Assembly (NCBI GenBank): GCA_009780695.1
Contig: WQZN01000003.1
Coordinates: 124,001-188,000, forward strand
From: Microbacteriaceae bacterium
Lineage (GTDB): Bacteria; Actinomycetota; Actinomycetes; Actinomycetales; Microbacteriaceae
Length of the DNA: 64,000 bases
Direction of reading: 5' to 3'
Translations under genes and position numbers: made by a program
Notes under the pieces: model-generated
Databases searched by the model: none
What the model was told of the DNA's origin: nothing
Seen by the model: the letters and a program-made list of their open reading frames with translations, nothing else
Part shown: piece by piece, positions 7,855 to 16,881 of the stretch
Numbering within the stretch: the first letter of the stretch is position 1
Layout: every line of letters begins with the position of its first letter

Positions 7855-9531
7855 ATGCGCATCAGCGGTATCGGCGTCGGTCGCGGCGTCGCCGTCGGCG
7901 CCGTTCTCCGCATGGCCGAGCCCATCGCGGCGCCGCTCGATCTGCCGCGTGTCGAGGATGCCTCGGCCGAGGCATCCCGTGCCCGCACCGCCCTCGCCGC
8001 CACGGCGACCGAGCTCGCCGCCCGTGCCGCGCTCACCGACGGCGACGCGCGCGACGTGCTCGAGGCCCAGTCGCTCTTCGCCCAGGACCCGACCCTCATC
8101 GACGACGTCGCCGCGCGCATCGAGGCGGGCCGGTGCGCCGAGCGCGCCGTCTACGACGCCTTCGCCGCCTGCCGGGCGAGCCTCGAGGCGCTCGGCGGCC
8201 ACCTCGCCGAGCGCGCCGCCGACCTCGACGACGTCGCGCGCCGCACCGTCGCGCGCCTGACCGGGGCCGAGATGCCGGTGGTGCCGGCATCCGACGAGCC
8301 CTTCGTCCTCGTCGCCCACGACCTCGCGCCCGCCGACACGGCCGCACTCGACCTCGACAAGGTGCTCGCGATCGTGACGGTCGCGGGCAGCCCGACCTCG
8401 CACACCGCGATCCTCGCGCGGCAGCGCCGGCTGCCGGCGATCGTCGGGGCGGCGGGGTGCCGCGACCTCGCCGACGGCGACCTCGTCGTCGTCGACGCGC
8501 CGGCCGGGCTCGTCGTCTCCGAGCCCAGCCGAGCCGAGCTCGACGGGGCGCTCGCGCGATGCGGCACCGTCGACGCGACTGAGGCGACTGCGGCCGAAAC
8601 GCCCGCCGCGCCGCGCGCCGGTGCGCTCGCCGACGGCACACCCGTTCCGCTGCTCGCGAACCTCGCCGACCCGGCCGAGGCCGCCGGCGCGGTCGCGCTC
8701 GGCGCCGAGGGCGTGGGCCTGCTGCGCACCGAGTTCCTCTACCTCGACCACCGATCGGCTCCTTCGGTCGCCGTGCAGACCGCGCACTACACCGAGGCGT
8801 TCCGGCCCTTCGCGGGGCGCCGCGTCGAGGTGCGCGTGCTCGACACGGGCGCCGACAAGCAGCTCGCCTTCCTCAGCCACCGCCACGAGGAGAACCCGGC
8901 GCTCGGCCGCCGCGGCCTGCGCGCGCTGCGCGAGCACGAGGGGGTGCTGCGCGACCAGCTCGCGGCCCTGGTCGCCGCCCGTGACGCGGCCGGCGTCGAG
9001 CTCGCCGTGATGGCGCCCATGGTGGCCGACGCCGACGAGACCGAGTACTTCGTGCGCGTCGCCCGTGCGGCCGGCGTCGTGCAGGTCGGCATCACGGTCG
9101 AGGTGCCGTCGTCGGCGGTGCTCGCCGACCAGCTCGCGCCGCTCGTCGACTTCGTGTCGCTCGGCACGAACGACCTCACGCAGTACACGCTCGCCGCCGA
9201 CCGCATGCTCGGCACGGTGGCCGCCTATCAGGACCCGTGGCACCCGGCCGTGCTGCGCCTCGCGCGCCTGGTCGGCGAGGCGACGGGCGCGGCCGGCATC
9301 CCGCTCGGGGTCTGTGGCGAGGCCGCGGGCGACCCGTTGCTCGCGGTCGTGCTGGTCGGACTGGGCGCGACCGAGCTGTCGATGACCCCGGCGCTGCTGG
9401 CGGAGGTCCGTGCCGAGCTCGCCCGACACACGCTGCCCGAGGCACGCGAGCTCGCCCGCGCGGCTCTCGGCGCCCGTTCCGCCGCCGAGGCCCGCGCGGT
9501 CGTCGAGCAGTCGGTCGCCGCCCGCCGGTAG
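7855..9531 (+). CDS. ptsI: Phosphoenolpyruvate-protein phosphotransferase (PTS enzyme I)
   Basis: Takes phosphate from PEP and passes it to HPr, the first step of all PTS sugar uptake. It has 558 residues, slightly shorter than the E. coli protein. The phospho-His is His183 in AGSPTSHTAILAR. The PEP-binding barrel shows GLLRTEFLYL, RVLDTGADKQL, SLGTNDLTQYTLAADR and the catalytic Cys487 in GVCGEAAGD. A good ribosome site (gggagg) sits 9 bases before the ATG. No HPr gene is adjacent. The lone EIIA at 27633 is one possible downstream partner in this window. Confidence 0.96.
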   Translation: MRISGIGVGRGVAVGAVLRMAEPIAAPLDLPRVEDASAEASRARTALAATATELAARAALTDGDARDVLEAQSLFAQDPTLIDDVAARIEAGRCAERAVYDAFAACRASLEALGGHLAERAADLDDVARRTVARLTGAEMPVVPASDEPFVLVAHDLAPADTAALDLDKVLAIVTVAGSPTSHTAILARQRRLPAIVGAAGCRDLADGDLVVVDAPAGLVVSEPSRAELDGALARCGTVDATEATAAETPAAPRAGALADGTPVPLLANLADPAEAAGAVALGAEGVGLLRTEFLYLDHRSAPSVAVQTAHYTEAFRPFAGRRVEVRVLDTGADKQLAFLSHRHEENPALGRRGLRALREHEGVLRDQLAALVAARDAAGVELAVMAPMVADADETEYFVRVARAAGVVQVGITVEVPSSAVLADQLAPLVDFVSLGTNDLTQYTLAADRMLGTVAAYQDPWHPAVLRLARLVGEATGAAGIPLGVCGEAAGDPLLAVVLVGLGATELSMTPALLAEVRAELARHTLPEARELARAALGARSAAEARAVVEQSVAARR

Positions 9532-9591
9532 GAGGGCTTTCCGGCGACCGGGCGGTGTGTGCACCGGGCAGCCGTCCTCCACGACAGGCTC

Positions 9592-9691
9592 TGCGCATAA
9601 CTCCTGATGGATGCCGGGGCCGGAGATCCGCGGCCGCAGGATTCCGCAGAACTCCGTCCCCGCGCCGCGACCCCGTCAGGAGTTGTGCGCA
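9592..9691. repeat. Inverted repeat A1, downstream flank of the 9727-10614 gene
   Basis: Arms tgcgcataactcctgatgg (9592-9610) and ccgtcaggagttgtgcgca (9673-9691) are complementary except at two positions, with a 62-base loop. The same arm word occurs at A2 (10716-10809) and A3 (30664-30751). The loops of A1 and A2 also share the word ccgcagaa followed by tccg after one variable base. It sits between the ptsI stop and the stop of the nuclease-like gene. Confidence 0.85.
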
Positions 9692-9726
9692 TCACGCTCG
9701 CGCAACACCGTCGTGCAGAGAGCCGT

Positions 9727-10614
9727 TCAGCGCCGAGAGAACCGCAACTGGCTGCTCACCAGGCCCTCGATCGCGCTCTTGACCAGCGCCGGCCGATGCA
9801 TCGTGTGCTGGTATGCCGGCCGCAGAGACGCGAGCCCCATGGCTGCGAAGGCGAGATCGCGCCCGCGGTCGCGCACATGGGCTTCCCACCCGTCATGGAA
9901 CGCGCGGCTGTCCGCCTCGAGCACCAGGCAGCCCGCGACCAGCATGTCGACCCGCCCCGTCTCGGGAAACGAGACCTGCAGCTCGTAGGGCAGCCCCGTC
10001 TGGCGCACGATCATCCGCAGCACCGTCTCCTGCCCGGATTCGGCGCGCTCGTCGACCAGCTGCTGAAGCCCCTGCAGCCGCCGCGGGGCATGCCAGAAGA
10101 CTTCGTCGAGGTCATCGCGGGTGATGAGCCCCTGGTGAAGCGCGTTGTCGATCGACGCCAGTGCATGCCACGGATGCTGGCAGTGGAGCGACTCGAAGAG
10201 GGCGTCCATCACACTGACGCGATGGGCTTCGGACTCGTGCTCGGCGAACTCGGGCAGCCAGTGCAGCTCGATCCCGCCGCGGTTGACGTCGGTCAACCGG
10301 GCCCACTCGGGCTCGGGGCTGCGCAGGCGCGACGCGAAGGGGTCGACCTGCACATGCGTCTGGCGGGCGTCGTAGGCGAAGACGCCGTAGTCCTTGAGCG
10401 CCGAGACGCAGCCGAGTTTGCCCCCGACTCGGACCGCTGCTTGCGCGGGGCGCTCGAGCCCTGGCAAGCAGTAGTGGTCCCGCCTCAGCCTCACGAGCTC
10501 GCCGCACTTCACGGCCCGGGTGAGCTCGCGCGGCTTCACGCCGGCTGCGAGCAGGTCGGCGCGGCTCAACACCACCTCGCCGAACAGCGAGAAGATCTCA
10601 CCCCAATCGCGCAC
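9727..10614 (-). CDS. AbiEi-like / DUF559 (Vsr-fold) nuclease-like protein, copy A
   Basis: 295 residues from a GTG start. The N-terminal 50 residues form a winged-helix-like segment (VVLSRADLLAAGVKPRELTR) as in AbiEi-type proteins. The C-terminal 100 residues match the DUF559/Vsr PD-(D/E)XK layout: Glu196 and Arg200 (GQETVLR), Asp223 (GRVDM), Glu233 and Asp235 (LEAD), His240, Asp249 and Arg252. The family is often labelled a type IV antitoxin from the N-terminus alone, but there is no toxin gene next to it. It is bracketed by repeats A1 and A2 and lies between convergent housekeeping genes ptsI and sdhB, so it looks like an insertion. Function unknown; the nuclease fold is inferred from motifs. 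Confidence 0.75.
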   Translation of the reverse strand: MRDWGEIFSLFGEVVLSRADLLAAGVKPRELTRAVKCGELVRLRRDHYCLPGLERPAQAAVRVGGKLGCVSALKDYGVFAYDARQTHVQVDPFASRLRSPEPEWARLTDVNRGGIELHWLPEFAEHESEAHRVSVMDALFESLHCQHPWHALASIDNALHQGLITRDDLDEVFWHAPRRLQGLQQLVDERAESGQETVLRMIVRQTGLPYELQVSFPETGRVDMLVAGCLVLEADSRAFHDGWEAHVRDRGRDLAFAAMGLASLRPAYQHTMHRPALVKSAIEGLVSSQLRFSRR

Positions 10615-10715
10615 GGCGCAACTGTGCCCGAACAGCCGGACGCCGCGCGGCGCGCTCGGCTCTGATCTGGGGACAACTGGGGCGTGTGTGCAGGGCTGTG
10701 CAGAACCGTCGCTGC

Positions 10716-10809
10716 GCGCAACTCCTGACGGCCGGAAGCACCGCGGAGCCGGAACCGCAGAAGTCCGGGCCGCTCGAACGAGGGGCCCGGACTTCGTCAG
10801 GAGTTATGC
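10716..10809. repeat. Inverted repeat A2, upstream flank of the 9727-10614 gene
   Basis: Arms gcgcaactcctgacg (10716-10730) and cgtcaggagttatgc (10795-10809) pair with two mismatches. A second, inner stem in the loop pairs aagtccggg with cccggactt. The arm word is the same as in A1 and A3. It lies between the start of the nuclease-like gene and the stop of sdhB, ending 13 bases from that stop, so it may also affect the 3' end of the sdh transcript. Confidence 0.85.
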
Positions 10810-10822
10810 TCGCGCGCCGCGC

Positions 10823-11572
10823 CTAGCGCCGCCCGCGGATGACCGCCTGCTTGACCTCGGCGATCGCCTGAGTGATCTGGATGCCGCGCGGGCACGCCTC
10901 GGTGCAGTTGAAGGTCGTGCGGCAGCGCCACACGCCCTCCCGGTCATTCAAAATATCCAGGCGCACCTGCGACTCGTCGTCGCGCGAGTCGAAGATGAAG
11001 CGGTGCGCGTTGACGATCGCGGCGGGGCCGAAGTACTGGCCGTCGGTCCAGAACACGGGGCACGACGAGGTGCACGCGGCGCACAGGATGCACTTCGTGG
11101 TGTCGTCGAAGCGCTCGCGGTCGGCGGCCGACTGCAGGCGCTCCTTGCCCTCGTGCGTCGGCTGGTGCGACTGCAGGAAGGGCTGCACCGCGCGGAAGGA
11201 CTCGAAGAACGGGTCCATGTCGACGATGAGGTCCTTCTCGAGCGGCAGGCCCTTGATCGCCTCGACGTAGACGGGCTTCGACAGGTCGAGGTCCTTCATC
11301 AGGGTCTTGCACGCGAGGCGGTTGCGGCCGTTGATGCGCATGGCGTCGGAGCCGCAGACGCCGTGGGCGCAGGAACGACGGAACGAGAGCGAGCCGTCCT
11401 GCTCCCACTTGATCTTGTGCAGCACGTCGAGGACGCGGTCGGTCGAGTAGACCTCGACGTCGTAGTCGACCCAGCGCGGCTCGCTGTCGACCTCGGGGTC
11501 GAAGCGGCGGATGATGACGGTGGCCAGCACCACACCGACGGCCGGCGCCGACGTGTCGGTTGCGATCGACAT
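10823..11572 (-). CDS. sdhB: Succinate dehydrogenase iron-sulfur subunit
   Basis: Carries electrons from the SdhA flavin to quinone. It has 249 residues. The [2Fe-2S] cluster region reads SCAHGVCGSDAMRING with a further Cys in RLACK. The second domain has CILCAACTSSCPVFW and CTEACPRGIQ for the [4Fe-4S] and [3Fe-4S] centres. It overlaps sdhA by one base and is the last gene of the sdhCDAB operon. No terminator with a T-run is seen; repeat A2 follows. Confidence 0.97.
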   Translation of the reverse strand: MSIATDTSAPAVGVVLATVIIRRFDPEVDSEPRWVDYDVEVYSTDRVLDVLHKIKWEQDGSLSFRRSCAHGVCGSDAMRINGRNRLACKTLMKDLDLSKPVYVEAIKGLPLEKDLIVDMDPFFESFRAVQPFLQSHQPTHEGKERLQSAADRERFDDTTKCILCAACTSSCPVFWTDGQYFGPAAIVNAHRFIFDSRDDESQVRLDILNDREGVWRCRTTFNCTEACPRGIQITQAIAEVKQAVIRGRR

Positions 11573-13392
11573 CAGTACTTCCTCTCCATCGGCGGGTACA
11601 GCAGCTCGCCGTCGTCGCCCTTCACGAACACCACGGGCTTGTAGTCGAGCTTGATGTGGTCCTCCGGGTCGGGCGACGTCGCGTCGCCCGTCAGGTAGGC
11701 CATGGTGTGCTTCATCCAGTTCTCGTCGTCGCGCGTCTGGAAGTCCTCGCGCATGTGACCGCCGCGCGATTCCTCGCGGTTCATGGCCGAGTACACGACG
11801 ACCTCGGCGAGGTCGAGCAGGAAGCCGAGCTCGATCGCCTCGAGCAGGTCGGTGTTGTAGCGCGAGCCGCGGTCGTGGATGCCGATGTTCTTGTAGCGCT
11901 GGCGCAGGTCGTGGATGATGTGCAGCATCTCGCGCAGCGAGTCGGCCGTGCGATAGACCTGCGCCTTGTCATCCATGTTCTCCTGCAGCGTCTTGCGCAG
12001 GGTCGCGATGTTCTCGCTGCCGCTCGCGTGCTTGACCTGCTCGACGAGCGCGCGCACGCTCGCCGCCGGGTCGGCGGGCAGCGGGGTGTAGTCGACGCCC
12101 TGCACGTAGGCGACGGCGTTCGCTCCGGCGCGCTTGCCGAAGACGTTGATGTCGAGCAGCGAGTTCGTGCCGAGGCGGTTCGAGCCGTGCACCGAGACGC
12201 ACGCGCACTCACCGGCGGCGTAGAGGCCGGGCACGGGCGTCGTGTTGTCGAGCAGCACCTGGGCGTCGTTGTTGGTGGGGATGCCGCCCATCGCATAGTG
12301 CGCGGTCGGCATCACGGGCACCGGCTCGACGACGGGGTCGATGCCGAGGTACAGGCGCGCGAACTCGGTGATGTCGGGCAGCTTCGTCTCGAGGATCTCG
12401 GCGCCGAGGTGCGTGCAGTCGAGCAGCACGTAGTCCTTGTTGGGGCCGGCGCCGCGGCCCTCGCGCACCTCCTGCACCATGCAGCGGGCGACGATGTCGC
12501 GGGGTGCCAGGTCCTTGATGGTGGGGGCGTAGCGCTCCATGAAGCGCTCGCCCGAGGCGTTGCGCAGGATCGCGCCCTCGCCGCGCGCACCCTCGGTGAG
12601 CAGGATGCCGAGGCCGGCGAGCCCGGTCGGGTGGAACTGGAAGAACTCCATGTCCTCGAGCGGCAGCCCGCGCCGCCAGACCATGCCGACGCCGTCGCCC
12701 GTGAGCGTGTGGGCGTTCGAGGTGGTCTTGAACATCTTGCCGAAGCCGCCGGTCGCGAAGATCACGGCCTTGGCCTGGAAGACGTGCAGCTCGCCGGTCG
12801 CGAGCTCGTAGGCGACGACGCCCGAGACCGCGCCCTCGGTGTAGAGCAGGTCGAGCGCGTAGTACTCGTTGAAGAAGTTGACCCCGTACTTGACGCAGTT
12901 CTGGAACAGCGTCTGCAGAATCATGTGGCCGGTGCGGTCGGCCGCGTAGCAGGCCCGGCGCACGGGCGCCTTGCCGTGGTCGCGGGTGTGGCCGCCGAAG
13001 CGGCGCTGGTCGATCTTGCCCTCGGGTGTGCGGTTGAACGGCAGGCCCATGTTCTCGAGGTCGATGACCGCGTCGATCGCCTCTTTCGCGAGGATCTGCG
13101 CGGCGTCCTGGTCGACGAGGTAGTCGCCGCCCTTGATCGTGTCGTAGGTGTGCCACTCGGCGTTGTCCTCTTCGACGTTCGCGAGCGCGGCGGCCATGCC
13201 GCCCTGCGCCGCGCCCGTGTGGGACCGCGTCGGGTACAGCTTGGTGATCACGCCGACGCTGACCGAGGTGCCCTGGGCGGCCTCGGCGGCCGCGATCGCG
13301 GCGCGCATGCCGGCGCCGCCGGCGCCGATGATCACGACATCGAACTGATGGTGGTGGATTCCGCCTGCGACGGTCTGTTCTGCGTCGGTCAC
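11572..13392 (-). CDS. sdhA: Succinate dehydrogenase flavoprotein subunit
   Basis: Oxidises succinate to fumarate in the TCA cycle on the cytoplasmic face of the membrane. The 606 residues show the dinucleotide fold [17 protein letters not shown], the covalent FAD attachment His in [11 protein letters not shown], the substrate loop HPTGL, and [11 protein letters not shown]. All are as in canonical SdhA. It sits between sdhD and sdhB, 28 bases after sdhD. Confidence 0.97.
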   Translation of the reverse strand: MTDAEQTVAGGIHHHQFDVVIIGAGGAGMRAAIAAAEAAQGTSVSVGVITKLYPTRSHTGAAQGGMAAALANVEEDNAEWHTYDTIKGGDYLVDQDAAQILAKEAIDAVIDLENMGLPFNRTPEGKIDQRRFGGHTRDHGKAPVRRACYAADRTGHMILQTLFQNCVKYGVNFFNEYYALDLLYTEGAVSGVVAYELATGELHVFQAKAVIFATGGFGKMFKTTSNAHTLTGDGVGMVWRRGLPLEDMEFFQFHPTGLAGLGILLTEGARGEGAILRNASGERFMERYAPTIKDLAPRDIVARCMVQEVREGRGAGPNKDYVLLDCTHLGAEILETKLPDITEFARLYLGIDPVVEPVPVMPTAHYAMGGIPTNNDAQVLLDNTTPVPGLYAAGECACVSVHGSNRLGTNSLLDINVFGKRAGANAVAYVQGVDYTPLPADPAASVRALVEQVKHASGSENIATLRKTLQENMDDKAQVYRTADSLREMLHIIHDLRQRYKNIGIHDRGSRYNTDLLEAIELGFLLDLAEVVVYSAMNREESRGGHMREDFQTRDDENWMKHTMAYLTGDATSPDPEDHIKLDYKPVVFVKGDDGELLYPPMERKY

Positions 13393-13420
13393 GTTCCTGG
13401 TTTCTCTGGTTCTCTCGGTG

Positions 13421-13855
13421 CTACTTGCAGAAGCTCAGGCCGTTGTTCGGCACGGTGCACGGGTCGAACGCCGTGACGGTGTAGGTGCCGAGCACGATGA
13501 GGATGACGACCGCGAGCAGGATGCCCCACTTGAGCACCCGGTTGACCGTCACGTTGTGCGCGTAGTCGTTGACCAGCGTGCGCATGCCGTTGCCGCCGTG
13601 GATCAGGGCGAGCCAGAGCATCAGCCCGTCCCACACGCGCCAGAACGGGTTGGCCCACTTGCCGGCGACGAACGCCCAGTCGACGGCGGCGATGCCGTGG
13701 CCTGCGACGAGGTTCACGAACAGGTGGCCGAAGATCAGGATCACGAGCAGCACGCCGGAGACGCGCATGTAGATCCAGCCCCACTTCTCCCAGTTGGTGC
13801 GGCGCTTGGGGCGGGCCGGGGCCTGCGGGCTGCGGGGGGCGTCGATGGTCGTCAC
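13421..13855 (-). CDS. sdhD: Succinate dehydrogenase membrane anchor subunit
   Basis: 144 residues with three membrane segments, which anchor the SdhAB pair and help bind heme and quinone. The GTG at 13855 is chosen because it overlaps the sdhC stop (GTGA) and leaves a short N-terminus rich in Pro and Arg before [14 protein letters not shown]. The longer frame reading into sdhC is not needed. A His-containing segment ([15 protein letters not shown]) is a candidate heme ligand site. Confidence 0.92.
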   Translation of the reverse strand: MTTIDAPRSPQAPARPKRRTNWEKWGWIYMRVSGVLLVILIFGHLFVNLVAGHGIAAVDWAFVAGKWANPFWRVWDGLMLWLALIHGGNGMRTLVNDYAHNVTVNRVLKWGILLAVVILIVLGTYTVTAFDPCTVPNNGLSFCK

Positions 13856-14277
13856 TTGTGCACCTCCTGACCCATGTGCATGATCTGCACGGGCACGAAG
13901 CCGGCCATCAGCACGAGCCACAGCACGATGACCACCCAGAACAGCAGGCGCTGGTTGCGCGTCGCCCACGACCAGATGTCGACGGCGATGATGCGCAGGC
14001 CGTTCAGCGCGTGGAAGCAGATGGCGGCGACGAGGCCCATCTCACCGATGCCGAGCAGCGTGTTCTTGTAGGTGCCGATGACCGCGTTGTACGCGTCGGG
14101 CGAGATGTTGAGCACGACCGAGTCGAGGACGTGCACGAGGAGGAAGAAGAAGATCGCCACGCCGGTGATGCGGTGCAGCACCCACGACCACATTCCTTCG
14201 CGGCCTCGATAGAGCGTCCCGCCCCGCCGAGTGAGTCTCGGCTTGGGGGCTTCGATCGTCTGGCTTGACACGAACAA
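13852..14277 (-). CDS. sdhC: Succinate dehydrogenase cytochrome b556 subunit
   Basis: 141 residues, three membrane segments. The family signature is visible as GREGMWSWVLHRITGVA followed by LLVHVLDS, with the His residues expected for heme binding. First gene of the sdhCDAB operon. The 132-base gap before corA contains an 18-base perfect palindrome (14379-14396) that could be an operator for this operon. Confidence 0.94.
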   Translation of the reverse strand: MFVSSQTIEAPKPRLTRRGGTLYRGREGMWSWVLHRITGVAIFFFLLVHVLDSVVLNISPDAYNAVIGTYKNTLLGIGEMGLVAAICFHALNGLRIIAVDIWSWATRNQRLLFWVVIVLWLVLMAGFVPVQIMHMGQEVHK

Positions 14278-14378
14278 CCCTCCTCGGTTGCACGAACGGA
14301 CGCTGCGATGCCTCCGTCTTCGGCGCCTCTCAGTCTATGTGCCGCACCGGCCGCGTTCGCGCCCGTACGCGCTCGAAT

Positions 14379-14396
14379 TCTCTCGACGTCGAGAGA
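14379..14396. promoter_or_regulatory. 18-base perfect palindrome upstream of sdhC, candidate operator
   Basis: The sequence tctctcgacgtcgagaga is a perfect dyad centred at 14387/14388, about 100 bases before the sdhC start and just past the corA stop. The half-site TCTCGA and the compact size fit a dimeric regulator of the MarR or similar winged-helix type. A terminator is less likely because there is no loop. The regulator identity is not known from this sequence. Confidence 0.5.
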
Positions 14397-14409
14397 CTCC
14401 TGTTGTGTG

Positions 14410-15546
14410 CTACAACCACTTGCTGCGCTTGAACCAGATGTACAGCGCCGCCATCAAGACGGCCATCAGGCCGATCGCGAACGGGTAGCCGAGCGCCCAG
14501 TGCAGCTCGGGCATGTCGATGAAGTTCATGCCGTAGATGCTCGCGATCAGGGTCGGCGTGAACAGGATCGCCGCCCACGACGAGATCTTCTTCGTCGCCT
14601 CGCCCTGCTCGTGGCTGAGCTCCGACAGCTCGGCCATCCGGGCGTTCTGCCGCTCCGTGACCAGCGTGGAGTTGACGGTGAGGATGTCGCGCAGCATCGA
14701 CCGGAAGACATCCACCCGCTCGTTCACGGTCGTCAAGTGGTCGGCGACGTCGCGCAGGTTGCGCTGCAGCTCCTCGTTCACGCCGTACTTGTCGGCGCCG
14801 AGCTGCAGGTTCTCGACGACCGTCGCGAGCGGGTGGGTCGCGCGCTGGAAGTCGATGACCTCGCTCGAGAGCTCGTAGATGCGCCGTGAGACGTGCGCGT
14901 CGACCGTGTCGAACACCGAGCTCTCGATCTCGTCGATGTCGTTGGCGAGACCCGCGACGACGGGGGCGTACTCGTCGACCACGGTGTCGATGATCGCGAA
15001 CAGCACGGCCTGCGGGCCCATGGCGAGCAGCTCGGGGTCGGACTCCATGCGGCGGCGCACGTGCGAGAGGTCGGGCGACTCGCTGTGGCGCACCGTGATC
15101 ACGAAGTTCGGGCCGATGAAGATGTGCAGCTCGCCGAAGGCGACCTCTTCAGGGACATCCAGGTAGTCGGCCGCGCGCAGCACCACGAAGAGCGTGTCGT
15201 CGTAGCGCTCGAGCTTGGGGCGCTGGTGGGCGGCGATCGCGTCCTCGACGGCGAGCTCGTGCAGGTCGAACTCCTCGGCGAGCGAGTGGATCTCGGCCTG
15301 CGACGGGCGGTAGAGGCCGATCCACGCCATGCCGCCGGGGGTGTCGTGCAGCGCGCGGAACGTCTCGGCGAGGCTCGTGGGGGAGGCGACGCGGATGCCG
15401 TCCGAATAGATCGCCGAGTCGACGATGGTGCGGCGGCCGGAACGCACGGGGACGGGCGCCGTGGTCGGCGCCGGGGTACTCGAGGCCGCGGACTTCCGGT
15501 TGACGAACGGCATCGACGGCAGAACTCGGAGTCTGCGCTGGGCCAT
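14410..15546 (-). CDS. corA: CorA-family magnesium/cobalt transporter
   Basis: Pentameric inner-membrane channel for Mg2+ and related ions. The start is set at the ATG at 15546 (MAQRRLRVLPSMPF), which gives 378 residues. The N-terminal two thirds are the soluble domain, and a long helix leads into two C-terminal membrane segments. The selectivity motif is intact as IYGMNF, followed by a short acidic loop and a basic tail. The upstream open frame overlaps the GT4 gene and is not coding. Confidence 0.93.
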   Translation of the reverse strand: MAQRRLRVLPSMPFVNRKSAASSTPAPTTAPVPVRSGRRTIVDSAIYSDGIRVASPTSLAETFRALHDTPGGMAWIGLYRPSQAEIHSLAEEFDLHELAVEDAIAAHQRPKLERYDDTLFVVLRAADYLDVPEEVAFGELHIFIGPNFVITVRHSESPDLSHVRRRMESDPELLAMGPQAVLFAIIDTVVDEYAPVVAGLANDIDEIESSVFDTVDAHVSRRIYELSSEVIDFQRATHPLATVVENLQLGADKYGVNEELQRNLRDVADHLTTVNERVDVFRSMLRDILTVNSTLVTERQNARMAELSELSHEQGEATKKISSWAAILFTPTLIASIYGMNFIDMPELHWALGYPFAIGLMAVLMAALYIWFKRSKWL

Positions 15547-15631
15547 GAGACACCCCCTTGCTTCGAGCTGACGACACGGGCATCCCGCACCAACCGACCA
15601 GGGTAGACCCCCGGCCTCTCCGTGCCGTGCG

Positions 15632-16774
15632 CTAGGCCGACAGGCGCGCGGGGCGCCGCGTCGGGCGGACCTCGGCGATGGCTCGCTCATAGTGCGCGAA
15701 CAGCTCGCCGCAGATCGACGCCCACGAGCGGTCGAGCACGGCGCGCCGGCCCGCCTCGCCCATGCGCAGCCGCAGGGCGCCGTCGCCGGCGAGGGCCCGC
15801 ACCTGGTCGCGCAGCTCGTGGTCGTCGCGGAACAGGTAGCCGTCGACGCCGAACTCGACGAGGTCGAGCGGGCCGCCGAACGCGGGGGCGACGACCGGCA
15901 GGCCCGAGGCGTGCGCCTCCTGCACGGTCTGGCCGAAGGTCTCCTCCTCGCCGGTGTGCACGAACACGTCGAGCGCGGCGTAGGCGGCGGCGAGCTCCTC
16001 GCCGGCGAGGCGACCGAGATAGGTGACGGGCAGGGGCCGCAGCGCCTTCTGCACGTTCGGCAGGGCGGGGCCGTCGCCCACGATCGCGAGGCGGACGCCG
16101 GGGATGCCGCGCAGCGCACGCAGCCGCTCGACCTGCTTCTCGGGCGCGATGCGGCCGATGTAGCCGACGATGACCTCGCCGTTCGGGGAGAGGAAGTCGC
16201 GGTAGCGGCGTGCGAGCGGCGCGAGGCGGTTGTTCGGGTGGTAGCGCTCGAGGTCGACGCCGCGGCCCCAGCGGCCGAGCCGCTCGATGCCGGCGGACTC
16301 GAGGTCGGCGAGGGCCGAGCTCGACGGGGCGAGGGTGATCGTCGCGCCGTCGTGCACCCACTTGATGAGGCGCCACACGGCGCCCGAGGCGAGACCGAGG
16401 CGGTTGCGGCGGGCGTAGCCCGCGACATCCGTCTGATAGATCGCGACGGATGCCACCCCGAGGCGCCCCGCCGCCGCGATCGCCTGCGCGCCGAGCAGGA
16501 ACGGGCTCGCCGCGTGCAGCACATCGGGGCGGAAGCCGTCGAGCAGGCGCGAGACCTGCGGGTTGGGCAGGCCGACCGGGAACTGCCGGTACGCCATGGC
16601 CGGGACGGCGTGCACGGGGAAGCCCGCGTACTCGGTCGGGACCTTGGGAGCAGCCGGGCTGATCACCATCGCCTCGTGGCCCTGCGCGGCCAGCTGCTCG
16701 AGGACCCGGCACACGCTCGTGGTGACGCCGTTGACCGTGGGAAGAAAGCTCTCGCTGACCACAGCTACCCGCAT
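15632..16774 (-). CDS. GT4-family glycosyltransferase, probably a GDP-mannose-dependent mannosyltransferase
   Basis: 380 residues with the GT-B fold. The N-terminal domain begins MRVAVVSESFLPTVNGVTTSV, typical of the PimB'/MgtA group. The C-terminal domain has GYIGRIAPEKQVERL, AIVGDGPAL and the EX7E motif in EEETFGQTVQEAHASGLP. The divergent neighbour manC makes GDP-mannose, which supports mannose as donor. The acceptor (phosphatidylinositol mannoside, glycolipid or lipomannan) cannot be told from the sequence. An ATG 30 bases upstream is in frame but less likely as the start. Confidence 0.85.
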   Translation of the reverse strand: MRVAVVSESFLPTVNGVTTSVCRVLEQLAAQGHEAMVISPAAPKVPTEYAGFPVHAVPAMAYRQFPVGLPNPQVSRLLDGFRPDVLHAASPFLLGAQAIAAAGRLGVASVAIYQTDVAGYARRNRLGLASGAVWRLIKWVHDGATITLAPSSSALADLESAGIERLGRWGRGVDLERYHPNNRLAPLARRYRDFLSPNGEVIVGYIGRIAPEKQVERLRALRGIPGVRLAIVGDGPALPNVQKALRPLPVTYLGRLAGEELAAAYAALDVFVHTGEEETFGQTVQEAHASGLPVVAPAFGGPLDLVEFGVDGYLFRDDHELRDQVRALAGDGALRLRMGEAGRRAVLDRSWASICGELFAHYERAIAEVRPTRRPARLSA

Positions 16775-16881
16775 GACACCGATGCTGAGCGCCGCGCGTG
16801 GCACCTCGGTGAACCCGCCATGAACCGGAAAAGCACAGCCCTGTAACTCGGGCCGCAGGGGCCGCTCGGTATCGTGGCCGC

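Noticed and set aside
9727-10614. Type IV toxin-antitoxin (AbiE) module
   Set aside because: The N-terminal part is AbiEi-like, but neither this locus nor the two other copies has an AbiEii-like nucleotidyltransferase gene next to it.
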